36,195 bases of DNA from DAONJL01 sp035405645 [NCBI: bacterium] (GTDB lineage Bacteria; JAGOBX01; DAONJL01): NCBI GenBank assembly GCA_035405645.1, contig DAONJL010000004.1:83485-119679 (forward strand), given 5' to 3'. The notes beneath the pieces were generated by a model. The model was not told the DNA's origin. It saw only the letters and a program-made list of their open reading frames with translations, and searched no databases. Shown here piece by piece: positions 7,951 through 15,539 of this stretch; position 1 is the stretch's first letter, and the number at the start of each line of letters is the position of its first letter. Made by a program: the position numbers and the translations under genes.

Positions 7951-7979
7951 TTGACAAATTTTTTTAATGATAATAAAAT
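7951..7979 (+). promoter_or_regulatory. Sigma-70-type promoter
   Basis: TTGACA (7951-7956), exactly 17 bases, then TAAAAT (7974-7979). It lies in the 62-base gap between the TPR gene and the small gene at 8010, with transcription expected to start near 7986, just ahead of its AAAAGGTGA ribosome binding site. The same two boxes with the same spacing occur at 28461-28489 on the other strand. Confidence 0.75.
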
Positions 7980-8009
7980 TTTAAAAAATATATATAAAAG
8001 GTGATGAAA

Positions 8010-8342
8010 ATGTCAATAGCGCCACTCGATGCTCAAATAATGACATTATCACAATTACAGGTTGGTAAAGAAATTGCCGGCACACAAAACTTTAATCAGC
8101 ATCATCAACTTTATGTTCAGGAAGCAGTAAAAGAAAAGAGTCAGGAAAATGAAACAAAAGTTGCTGAAAGTGAAAAGACGAAAGATAAAAAGATTGAAGA
8201 AAATGAAGGTGGTGGCGGCATGGGTGTTTATTATGGTATGCGAAAGAAAAAACAAAACCAACAGCAAGAAAAAGAAGAAATGAAAAGAGAAAATAATCTT
8301 AGTGATAAAAGATTAGGAAATATTATTGATATTGTTAGATAA
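8010..8342 (+). CDS. Small charged protein with conserved-looking ends
   Basis: The 110-residue product starts at ATG 8010. The in-frame GTG at 8001 is part of the ribosome binding site AAAAGGTGA (7996-8004), so it is not the start. The N-terminus 'MSIAPLDAQIMTLSQLQVGKE' is followed by a Lys/Glu/Gln-rich, low-complexity middle with a GGGG-M-GVYYGM segment, and the C-terminus ends 'LSDKRLGNIIDIVR'. The general layout (PxDxQ.. near the start, LGxxIDI at the end) resembles small hypothetical proteins I have seen in spirochaetes and other deep-branching bacteria; this is recollection, not a search. No catalytic motif, signal peptide or membrane helix is present. It is the first gene of a new transcript. 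Function is unknown. Confidence 0.75.
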   Translation: MSIAPLDAQIMTLSQLQVGKEIAGTQNFNQHHQLYVQEAVKEKSQENETKVAESEKTKDKKIEENEGGGGMGVYYGMRKKKQNQQQEKEEMKRENNLSDKRLGNIIDIVR

Positions 8343-8351
8343 TTATTATTT

Positions 8352-8519
8352 ATGGAAAAAATTATTACCTGGATAAAAAGAACAAAACATAAAATATATT
8401 GGAAATATTTTGGACAAACTCTTCATCCTTTACTTGTAGCAAAAAGAATTTATAAATTATTTATTTATTTAATAATAATTGGAGGAATGTTTTATCTTTC
8501 TTTTAAATTTTTAAACTAA
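8352..8519 (+). CDS. Small membrane protein, 55 residues
   Basis: ATG 8352 to TAA 8517-8519 encodes 55 residues: a basic amphipathic N-terminus (KIITWIKRTKHKIYWKY) and one membrane helix from about residue 36 to 54 (LFIYLIIIGGMFYLSF). It fills the gap between the small charged protein and the histidine kinase, on the same strand, with 9 bases on either side, so it belongs to the same transcript. There is no clear ribosome binding site. Composition and the membrane helix support a real gene. Function is unknown. Confidence 0.55.
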   Translation: MEKIITWIKRTKHKIYWKYFGQTLHPLLVAKRIYKLFIYLIIIGGMFYLSFKFLN

Positions 8520-8528
8520 TCGAAAATA

Positions 8529-10052
8529 ATGACTCAACAACAATTAAATACTTTAACCATATCAAATGAAAAAATAAATGAAATTGATGAATTAAATAAT
8601 AAAAGGATAATAAAAAATACTTATCTAAATAAAATTGAATTAAACGAAAAAGATATAAAAAATTATAATTTAATTTTCTTAAAACCATATGATTTAAAAG
8701 AATTTGAAATATTTAATAAAAATTTTCTACCATATTTAAAAGATAGTCAAATCATTATAATTTCAGATAATACTGAAATTATTAATAGTTCCAAAAATTA
8801 TAATTACTTTTTAATGCCTGAAAAAAATAATAAAAATCTAATAACAGCATTAGTGAACATAATTTTAAAAACCAATCAAAAAGAAAAAGAAATTGAAGAA
8901 ACAAAAATTTACCTTACTAAAAAAATTGATTCATTTTTATTATTTGATTATGCATTACAATATATTACTCCTTTTTTTACTACTGAAGATGTGATTACAA
9001 ATATACTAAAATTATTAATTAATCCAAATTTTTTTAATTTCAAAGAAGCATATTTTTATTTTTATCCTGAGAGTGGTAATTATAAATTTTACAAAAACGA
9101 TAATAAGAATCTTTTAGAAACATCTCAACCCCCTCAAATAATTATTCAATCTTTTTCAGAAAATTCATCGATTGAAGATAATGAGAGTTTTACAGTGCCA
9201 TTAATAATTGATAATAAATTATTTGGCATATTTTATTTAAAATTTTTTGAAAATACTGAATTAGATTTATTATCACCAATTGTTTTTTTAATAGTTAAAC
9301 ATATTGCACTAAAAATAAAAATAATTGAATATCAGACATTAAATAAAGAATTAGAAAAATTTAATAAAACAAAAAGTAATTTTTTAATTTTAATAAATCA
9401 CGAATTACGAACACCTTTAACTGGTTTAATTACTTCAATTGATTTATTAAAAGATTTAATAAATACGATTTCTGAAAAAGAAATGTTTATTGATATATTA
9501 AAAATATTAGAGGTTAGTTCACAACAATTATATAATATTGTTGAGAATAATTTATTCTTTATAAAATTACTAACAAATAAAGTAATAGCAAAACCAATTG
9601 AATTGAATCCAAATGATTTAATAACTGATATTTTAAAAAAGAAAGAAAATGAAATAAAAAATAAAAAAATAGAATTAATAATATCATTCACCGAGTATAA
9701 AAATAAATATGAAATTGATAAAGATAATTTTCAAAAAGCAATTGAAATAATAATAAATAATGCAATAAAATTTTCAACTTCAAAAAATCCAAAAATAATT
9801 ATTAAAACAATTGAGGAAAATAACAATTGCATTTTAACTATTGAAGATAATGGAATTGGAATGACAAAAGAAGAATTAAATAGATTATTCAGTAAATTTG
9901 AAGTATTAGAAGATATGGCTCATCATCAATGTGGATTAGGAATAAATCTATGTATAGCAAAATTAATTATTGAAAATTTACATAATGGCAAATTAGAAAT
10001 AAATAGTAAAAAAAATATTGGCACAATTGTAAAAATTATTTTATATAATTAA
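8529..10052 (+). CDS. Soluble sensor histidine kinase with pseudo-receiver and GAF-like domains
   Basis: A cytoplasmic kinase with no membrane helices. Residues 1-115 look like a receiver fold ('YNLIFLKPYD..IIIISD') but lack the phospho-acceptor Asp and acidic pocket, so it is probably a pseudo-receiver. Residues 135-265 resemble a GAF sensor domain, with a helical linker to about 283. The HisKA H-box is 'NFLILINHELRTPLTG' with phospho-acceptor His291. The HATPase domain has N-box Asn410/Asn411, G1 'EDNGIGM' (439-445) and G2 'CGLGINL' (468-474), all intact, so it should be active. No response regulator gene is in the window, so its target is elsewhere. DUF2062 follows after 2 bases. Confidence 0.9.
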   Translation: MTQQQLNTLTISNEKINEIDELNNKRIIKNTYLNKIELNEKDIKNYNLIFLKPYDLKEFEIFNKNFLPYLKDSQIIIISDNTEIINSSKNYNYFLMPEKNNKNLITALVNIILKTNQKEKEIEETKIYLTKKIDSFLLFDYALQYITPFFTTEDVITNILKLLINPNFFNFKEAYFYFYPESGNYKFYKNDNKNLLETSQPPQIIIQSFSENSSIEDNESFTVPLIIDNKLFGIFYLKFFENTELDLLSPIVFLIVKHIALKIKIIEYQTLNKELEKFNKTKSNFLILINHELRTPLTGLITSIDLLKDLINTISEKEMFIDILKILEVSSQQLYNIVENNLFFIKLLTNKVIAKPIELNPNDLITDILKKKENEIKNKKIELIISFTEYKNKYEIDKDNFQKAIEIIINNAIKFSTSKNPKIIIKTIEENNNCILTIEDNGIGMTKEELNRLFSKFEVLEDMAHHQCGLGINLCIAKLIIENLHNGKLEINSKKNIGTIVKIILYN

Positions 10053-10054
10053 TT

Positions 10055-10603
10055 ATGCAAATTAAAACCACCAAAAAAAATAAAATTTTTAGAAAGATAA
10101 AATATATTTATGTGAAAATAATAAGAAGCAGTAAAAATCCAGAATTTAATGCACGAGGCATAGCACTTGGCACTTTTGTTGGTTTAACTCCAACTATGGG
10201 TTTTCAAATGTATATTGCTGCTTTTCTTTCGCCTTTTTTTAAAGCGAATCCTATTTTAGCAATGGCATTAGTTTGGATTACTAATCCCTGGACTTTTATA
10301 CCAATCTATTTTTTTAATTATAAAGTTGGTGCAAAAATACTTAATATAAAAACAAAATTTAAATTAATGCATAATATCAAACATTTCTCAAATAATATCT
10401 GGGCTGACCCAAAAGAATATATAAGTATTTTATCAAAATTTCAAATTCATTTCTGGGCTTTGATTTTAGGCTCTATTTTAATTGGTTTTATTTGTGCCTT
10501 CTTTTCTTATTATATTACACTATATTTAATAAAAAAATATAAAGAAGAAAAAGAACATTTGCGACAAAAAAAATTATGCAAACAGAAAACTTTAAATATT
10601 TAG
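10055..10603 (+). CDS. DUF2062 integral membrane protein
   Basis: The 182-residue protein has the DUF2062 signature 'ARGIALGTFVGLTPTMGFQMY' (residues 35-55) and 'NPWTFIPIYFFNYKVG', with hydrophobic helices around 40-62, 65-85 and 125-150. The family is widespread in diderms and of unknown biochemical role. The Lys/Arg-rich N-terminus suggests a cytoplasmic start. Its 3' end overlaps the NUDIX gene by 28 bases, which is unusually long here but forced because the NUDIX protein has no later start before its core. Confidence 0.9.
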   Translation: MQIKTTKKNKIFRKIKYIYVKIIRSSKNPEFNARGIALGTFVGLTPTMGFQMYIAAFLSPFFKANPILAMALVWITNPWTFIPIYFFNYKVGAKILNIKTKFKLMHNIKHFSNNIWADPKEYISILSKFQIHFWALILGSILIGFICAFFSYYITLYLIKKYKEEKEHLRQKKLCKQKTLNI

Positions 10604-11082
10604 GCGCTGTTGAAATTTTTTTACTTTCATCTGATAAAAAAAAAGTGCTGCTATTAAAAAGAAGTTTAAAAAGAAAAGTATTACCAGGTTTTATTGCTGG
10701 GCTCGGAGGAAAAATGGATTCTTCTGTTCTTGAAGCACCGATTGAATCTGCTTATCGTGAAATTGAAGAAGAAAGTGGTATTAAAAAAAATGATATTATT
10801 TCTCTTGAATTAAAATCGATTATTACTGCTATTGATAAATATGGTAAATGGTTTGTTTTTGAATTTGTTGGGATTTTAGATAATAAATTTAATATTAATA
10901 ATATTAAACAAACTGATGAAGGTGAATTAGCTTTTTATTCAATAAATGAATTAGAAAATCTTAATTTAATTCCTGATTTAAAACAAGGATTTCTTTATAA
11001 TCTTCTTGTTTCACCAAATTTTTACTGGGTCAAAAGTTATTTTGATGAACAAAACAATTTTATTAAAAGAGAAATATTATGA
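10576..11082 (+). CDS. NUDIX hydrolase
   Basis: Hydrolyses a nucleoside diphosphate linked to another moiety. The 168-residue protein has the Nudix box at about 44-69: GG, then E53-x7-R61-E-x-x-E-E-x-G ('REIEEESGI'). Two extra residues lie between the first glycine and the first glutamate relative to the GX5EX7REUXEEXGU consensus, which suggests a subfamily variant. 'VLLLKRS..LPGFIAGLGGKMD' is typical of MutT-like enzymes that accept modified nucleotides. Substrate cannot be assigned. It overlaps DUF2062 by 28 bases and nadB by 4 bases. A role near NAD synthesis (ADP-ribose or NADH hydrolysis) is possible but unproven. Confidence 0.9.
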   Translation: MQTENFKYLGAVEIFLLSSDKKKVLLLKRSLKRKVLPGFIAGLGGKMDSSVLEAPIESAYREIEEESGIKKNDIISLELKSIITAIDKYGKWFVFEFVGILDNKFNINNIKQTDEGELAFYSINELENLNLIPDLKQGFLYNLLVSPNFYWVKSYFDEQNNFIKREIL

Positions 11083-12683
11083 TTGAAAATTTAGTTTGCG
11101 ATGTTGTTATTATTGGTTCGGGTGTAGCTGCATTAACTGCAATTCTAAATATAGATAATAAATATAGAACAATCGCAATAACAAAAGGCAAATTAAATGA
11201 ATGTTCTACTTATTTAGCACAAGGTGGCATTGCTGTTCCAGTTTCTGAAAGTGATATTGAAGTTCATATTCAGGATACTTTAAAAGTTGGTTCTTATTTC
11301 AATAATTATGAGATTGTTAAATTTATTATTGAATCTGGTTATTATTATATAAACGAATTAATAAATAATGGTTTTGAATTTGATACTGATAAAAATGGTA
11401 ATTTATTAAGAACAAAAGAAGCAGGACATAGTGAAAAACGAATTTTACATTGGGGTGGTGATATTACAGGTCAGGGAATTTTTAATTCATTATTTAAACT
11501 TATTAAAAAAAAGAAAAAAAATATAAAATTTTTAGAAGAACAATTTGCTTATGAAATAATAATTGAAAATAATTCAGTAAAAGGTTTAAAAATAATTTCA
11601 AGAAAAAAAAATGAATTATATGTTATTTATGCACCTGTAATAATAATTGCTTCTGGTGGTTGTGGTCAAATTTTTCGTGAAACAACTGTTCCAGAAACAA
11701 TTACTGGTGATGGAATTATACTTGCTTATAAAGCAGGCGCTGAAATTAAAGATATTGAATTTATTCAATTTCATCCAACTACTTTTTATTTTCCAGGTGC
11801 ACCAAGATTTTTAATTACAGAGGCTATTCGTGGTGAAGGAGCGTATTTAATAAATAATAATAACGAACGCTTTATGAATAAATATGACGAACGATTAGAA
11901 TTAGCACCACGAGATATTGTTAGTCGCTCTATTTTATTTGAAGTAATTAAAACAAATACTTCTAATGTTTTTCTTGATTTAAGGCATTTAGAAAAAGAGA
12001 AAATTATTAAACGCTTTCCAAACATATATAAATTTTGTCTTAAATATAAAATTGATTTTACAAAAGACCCTATACCAGTTTTTCCAGCTGCCCATTATTT
12101 AATGGGTGGTATAAAAATAAATAAAAATGCTCAAACAAATATAAATGGTTTATTTGCTTGTGGTGAATGTGCGTGTATAAATTTTCACGGTGCAAATCGT
12201 CTTGCAAGTAACTCTTTATTAGAAGGAATTGTTATGGGACGCCAGGCTGGCATAAATGCAAATAATTATTTAGAAAATCAACAATTCAAAATTGAAAAAA
12301 ATAATAATCAAAATTTTGAAGACAAAAATAATTTTCATTTACTTTCTGTTATAAATTTTGATGATTTCAAAAATGCCTTAAAAACAATGATGTGGAAAAA
12401 TGCTGGTATTTTAAAAGAAGGAAATAAATTAAAAGAAGCATTAAATAAGATTAAGAAATGGCAATCATTTTTATTTGGATTAAATATTTTAAACTATCAA
12501 TTAGAAGAACTAAAAAATATGATTTTATTATCAGAATTAATAATAGAAGCATCATTATGGCGCGAAGAAAGTCGCGGTGCTCATTATAGAATAGATTATC
12601 CAGAGATAAATAAAAAATTCGAAAAACATCTGGTAATAAAAAAATCGGAAAACAAAAATGAATATTATTATGATGATAATTAA
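11079..12683 (+). CDS. nadB: L-aspartate oxidase
   Basis: First step of de novo NAD synthesis: FAD-dependent oxidation of L-aspartate to iminoaspartate, which NadA then condenses. The 534 residues have the FAD dinucleotide motif 'IIGSGVAALTA' (11-21), 'STYLAQGGIAV', 'IEFIQFHPT' with the active-site His, 'ITEAIRGEGAYL' with the substrate Arg region, and 'GLFACGECACINFHGANRLASN', which is diagnostic. The C-terminal helical bundle ('SRGAHYRIDYPE') is complete. Neither nadA nor nadC is in the window. It starts with a four-base overlap with the NUDIX gene. Confidence 0.96.
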   Translation: MIENLVCDVVIIGSGVAALTAILNIDNKYRTIAITKGKLNECSTYLAQGGIAVPVSESDIEVHIQDTLKVGSYFNNYEIVKFIIESGYYYINELINNGFEFDTDKNGNLLRTKEAGHSEKRILHWGGDITGQGIFNSLFKLIKKKKKNIKFLEEQFAYEIIIENNSVKGLKIISRKKNELYVIYAPVIIIASGGCGQIFRETTVPETITGDGIILAYKAGAEIKDIEFIQFHPTTFYFPGAPRFLITEAIRGEGAYLINNNNERFMNKYDERLELAPRDIVSRSILFEVIKTNTSNVFLDLRHLEKEKIIKRFPNIYKFCLKYKIDFTKDPIPVFPAAHYLMGGIKINKNAQTNINGLFACGECACINFHGANRLASNSLLEGIVMGRQAGINANNYLENQQFKIEKNNNQNFEDKNNFHLLSVINFDDFKNALKTMMWKNAGILKEGNKLKEALNKIKKWQSFLFGLNILNYQLEELKNMILLSELIIEASLWREESRGAHYRIDYPEINKKFEKHLVIKKSENKNEYYYDDN

Positions 12684-12690
12684 AAGGTGA
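12682..12690 (+). promoter_or_regulatory. Shine-Dalgarno site of the heptose kinase gene
   Basis: AAAAGGTGA lies 4 bases before ATG 12695 and overlaps the end of nadB. It fixes the start of the downstream gene. Confidence 0.7.
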
Positions 12691-12694
12691 AAAA

Positions 12695-13702
12695 ATGAAA
12701 GCTAATATTAATGAATTAAAAAATATCATAAATAATTTTAAGAAGATTTCAGTCTTAATTATTGGTGATATTATTTTTGATGAATATATTTGGGGCGAAG
12801 TAAATAGAATTTCACCTGAAGCACCAGTCCCTGTTGTTAATGTAAAAAAAATTACTTATGCATTAGGTGGGGCTGCGAATGTTGCAAAAAATATTTCTGA
12901 ACTTGCAAACAAAGTATATCTTTGTGGAATAATTGGTGATGATGAATATGGTGAAAGAATAAAAAAAATAATTAAAGAAAATAATATTATTTCAGATTAT
13001 ATAATTATAGATAATTCAAGACCAACAATAAGAAAAACAAGAGTATTAGCTCAATCACAACAGGTAGTTAGAATTGATAATGAAAAAATCGAAGCAATAA
13101 ATCTTGATATTGAAAAACAAATTATAAATTATACACATAAAATTTTACCAGATATAAATGTTGTCATTTTATCAGATTATGCAAAAGGTTTATTAACTTC
13201 TTCATTAATAAAAAAAATAATTTTTATTGCTAAAAAAAATAATAAAATTTTAGTCGTTGACCCAAAAGTAGAAAATTTCAATTATTTTAAGCAGGCTGAC
13301 ATAATGACACCAAATAAATCAGAAGCAAGTCGTGGTATTGGAATAACAATTAAAAATGATGTGTCTTTATATAAAGCAGGAAAAACAATATTAAAAAAAT
13401 TAAAATTAAATGCTTTGCTTATAACAAGAAGTGAAGAAGGTATGAGTTTATTTTATAATAATAAAATTTATAATATACCAACAGAAGCTCAGGAAGTATA
13501 TGATGTTACTGGTGCTGGTGATACTGTTTCTGCTATCTTATCATTAGCATTAGGAACTGGTGCTGATTATCTTAATTCTGCTATTATTTCGAATTGCGCA
13601 GCAGGAATTGTCGTAAAAGAAATTGGTTGTGCTTCTGTAACTAAAAAGCAACTTTTAGAAAAAATTAAATCCGTTTCTGAATATTCGATTGTTCCTTTTT
13701 AA
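12695..13702 (+). CDS. rfaE1: D-glycero-beta-D-manno-heptose-7-phosphate kinase
   Basis: PfkB/ribokinase-family sugar kinase of ADP-heptose synthesis for lipopolysaccharide inner core. The diagnostic 'ISPEAPVPVVNV' near the N-terminus and 'ALGGAANVAKNI' are present, and the ATP-binding and catalytic motif 'YDVTGAGDTVSA' is intact near residue 270. At 335 residues it is the kinase domain alone; the cytidylyltransferase domain of bifunctional HldE is missing and must be a separate gene elsewhere. This supports an outer membrane containing heptose. The gene ends in a four-base overlap with the convergent LolA-like gene. Confidence 0.93.
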   Translation: MKANINELKNIINNFKKISVLIIGDIIFDEYIWGEVNRISPEAPVPVVNVKKITYALGGAANVAKNISELANKVYLCGIIGDDEYGERIKKIIKENNIISDYIIIDNSRPTIRKTRVLAQSQQVVRIDNEKIEAINLDIEKQIINYTHKILPDINVVILSDYAKGLLTSSLIKKIIFIAKKNNKILVVDPKVENFNYFKQADIMTPNKSEASRGIGITIKNDVSLYKAGKTILKKLKLNALLITRSEEGMSLFYNNKIYNIPTEAQEVYDVTGAGDTVSAILSLALGTGADYLNSAIISNCAAGIVVKEIGCASVTKKQLLEKIKSVSEYSIVPF

Positions 13703-14340
13703 TTTATTTGAAATATTTTTTTATCAAATTCTTTATTGATTTTTATTTCATTAAAAATAAGATTTGCTTTAAAATCACCTGATATATCAGTATAAAAAAA
13801 TAATATGTTTTCTGGTAATAATGTTTCTTTATTCAAATTTATAAAAACAGAATTAATATCAAAATTATTATTTTTTACCATTAAATTTATTTTATAATTT
13901 TTTTCGGTTTCTTGTATTTCCTTAATGTTAAAATTTTTTTCGAGAAAACTAAAATTAAGATAATTTACTATTAAATTTTGTAAATAAATTTTCTCTAATG
14001 TATTTGTATCAATTTCTTCAATTAAAAAATCATTTTTTATATCTACTTCTGGATAAATAAATCTTATTTTTCTTCCATCTGAAATTGTGATATTTTCTGA
14101 TGTCTCATTCTTTAATTTCTTATAAAATTTTGATGGTTCTTCATAATAATATTTACAATATGTTATTTTCATTTCATCATTTTTATCATAAGTTTCTATT
14201 GTTAATTCACATTCTAAACTTTTTATTTTTTCATATTTTGATTTAAATGATTCATTTAAAAATTTAATATCAACAGCAAATAAAAAATTCGAAAAAACAA
14301 AATAAATACACAAAATATAAATAAGATTTTTAAAATTCAT
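13699..14340 (-). CDS. LolA-like outer-membrane lipoprotein carrier protein
   Basis: A 213-residue exported protein: signal peptide 1-22 ('NLIYILCIYFVFSNFLFA|VD'). The mature part is made of alternating strands, with 'SKYEKIKSLECELTIETY', 'YYYEEPSKFYKKLK', 'ISDGRKIRFIYPE' and a C-terminal half 'VFINLNKETLLPENILFFYTDISGD' that match the half-barrel layout of LolA. Similarity is by pattern, so a more distant outer-membrane lipoprotein-sorting-like protein is possible. It is the last gene of the long minus-strand run, 3 bases after queD, and its stop overlaps that of rfaE1. Confidence 0.75.
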   Translation of the reverse strand: MNFKNLIYILCIYFVFSNFLFAVDIKFLNESFKSKYEKIKSLECELTIETYDKNDEMKITYCKYYYEEPSKFYKKLKNETSENITISDGRKIRFIYPEVDIKNDFLIEEIDTNTLEKIYLQNLIVNYLNFSFLEKNFNIKEIQETEKNYKINLMVKNNNFDINSVFINLNKETLLPENILFFYTDISGDFKANLIFNEIKINKEFDKKIFQIN

Positions 14341-14343
14341 AAT

Positions 14344-14712
14344 TTAAAAATCAGCACCTCCACGAAATTCTGCTATAGAATTTGGACCTTCCCATATTTT
14401 TAATGAAAATAATTTTACTCCATAATTATTAAATTTATTTTCTAATTCTTTCCAAATAAATTCTAAAATATTTTCTGCTGTTGGTTGTTTTATTATTTCA
14501 TTCAAATATTTATGGTCAAACTTTGCAATTATATTTTCTTCGATTATCTTTTTTATTATATTAAAATCAACTACCATTCCATCCTCTTTTTTCTTGCCTA
14601 TACAACTAACTTCTAAATAATAAGTATGTCCATGAATATTTTCACATACACCATTATAATTAAGTAAATTATGTGCTGCATCAAATTTTAATCTTTTTGT
14701 TATTAAAAACAT
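14344..14712 (-). CDS. queD: 6-pyruvoyl-tetrahydropterin synthase / QueD family
   Basis: In queuosine synthesis QueD converts dihydroneopterin triphosphate to 6-carboxytetrahydropterin. The 122 residues contain zinc ligands His14, His27 and His29, catalytic Cys23 in 'CENIHGH', Asp66/His67 of the catalytic dyad region 'FDHKYLN', and pterin-anchoring Glu108 in 'WEGPN'. The motif is CExxHGH, with Glu24 next to Cys23. From memory of the COG0720 subgroups, CxxxHGH marks QueD, ExxHGH marks PTPS-III (a dihydroneopterin aldolase bypass in folate synthesis), and CExxHGH marks dual types. No other queuosine or folate gene is in the window. Confidence 0.93.
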   Translation of the reverse strand: MFLITKRLKFDAAHNLLNYNGVCENIHGHTYYLEVSCIGKKKEDGMVVDFNIIKKIIEENIIAKFDHKYLNEIIKQPTAENILEFIWKELENKFNNYGVKLFSLKIWEGPNSIAEFRGGADF

Positions 14713-14717
14713 TTTCT

Positions 14718-15530
14718 TTAAAATTTAAAAAATTTATAAAAATGATTTAATGGACCTGGACCATCTCCAATTTTAAAACTATTTTTAATTCCATTATATA
14801 TAAACTTTTTACTTATCTTAATTGCATTTATTAAATCATCTGTTTTTATAATATTTGCTGTTATTGCAGAAGATAAAGAACAACCAGTTCCGTGCAAATT
14901 TTCAGTTCTTACATAAGGTGATTCAAATTTATAAATTTTATTTTTATAAAATAATATATCTGTTGCTTTTTTTTGTTTTTCTGAAAAATGTCCACCTTTT
15001 AATAATACTCCATTTAATTTGTTCTTTTGAATAATTTCAAAATAATTATTTATATCATTAACATTATTTAATTTGACATTAAATAATTTTTCAAATTCAA
15101 ATCTATTTGGTGTTATTAAAGTTGCAAGTGGTAATAATTCCTTTTTTAAAATTTTTATTGTATCATCTTTAATTAATTTTGCACCAGTTTGTGAGACCAT
15201 AACAGGGTCAACAATAATATATTTGGGTTTATATTTAATTAAATTTTTTATTATTGTTTTTAATATTTTTGTTGTTGAAACCATTCCTATTTTTACTGCT
15301 CCTACATTAAAATCAGTAAATATAGCATCAAATTGTAAATCAATTATTTTTGTTGGTAAATTCTGGATACCAATTACACCGACGGAATTTTGTGCTGTTA
15401 TGGCAGTTATAATTGTAGCACCATAAACTCCTGATGCAGAAAATGTTTTTAAATCTGCTTGAATACCTGCACCAGCACCAGAATCAGAACCTGCTATACT
15501 TACAACTATCTTCTTCTTCTCTTTTTTCAT
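14718..15530 (-). CDS. thiD: Hydroxymethylpyrimidine/phosphomethylpyrimidine kinase
   Basis: Phosphorylates HMP and HMP-phosphate for thiamine synthesis or salvage. The 270 residues have 'SIAGSDSGAGAGIQADLKTFSASGVYG' spanning residues 11-37, 'DPVMVSQTGAKL', and the anion-hole motif 'LHGTGCSLSSAI' near 230, all diagnostic. The ribosome binding site AAGGTGA (15536-15542) overlaps the stop of the TPR gene upstream and fixes the start. No thiC, thiE or ThiM is nearby, so it may serve salvage. Confidence 0.95.
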   Translation of the reverse strand: MKKEKKKIVVSIAGSDSGAGAGIQADLKTFSASGVYGATIITAITAQNSVGVIGIQNLPTKIIDLQFDAIFTDFNVGAVKIGMVSTTKILKTIIKNLIKYKPKYIIVDPVMVSQTGAKLIKDDTIKILKKELLPLATLITPNRFEFEKLFNVKLNNVNDINNYFEIIQKNKLNGVLLKGGHFSEKQKKATDILFYKNKIYKFESPYVRTENLHGTGCSLSSAITANIIKTDDLINAIKISKKFIYNGIKNSFKIGDGPGPLNHFYKFFKF

Positions 15531-15539
15531 ATTTTCACC

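Noticed and set aside
8001-8009. GTG at 8001 as the start of the small charged protein
   Set aside because: GTG lies in the ribosome binding site AAAAGGTGA; the ATG at 8010 is at the right distance.
13655-13680. CTAAAA/TTTTAG inverted repeat near the end of rfaE1 as a terminator
   Set aside because: The stem is only six AT pairs, too weak, and without a following T-run on the correct side.
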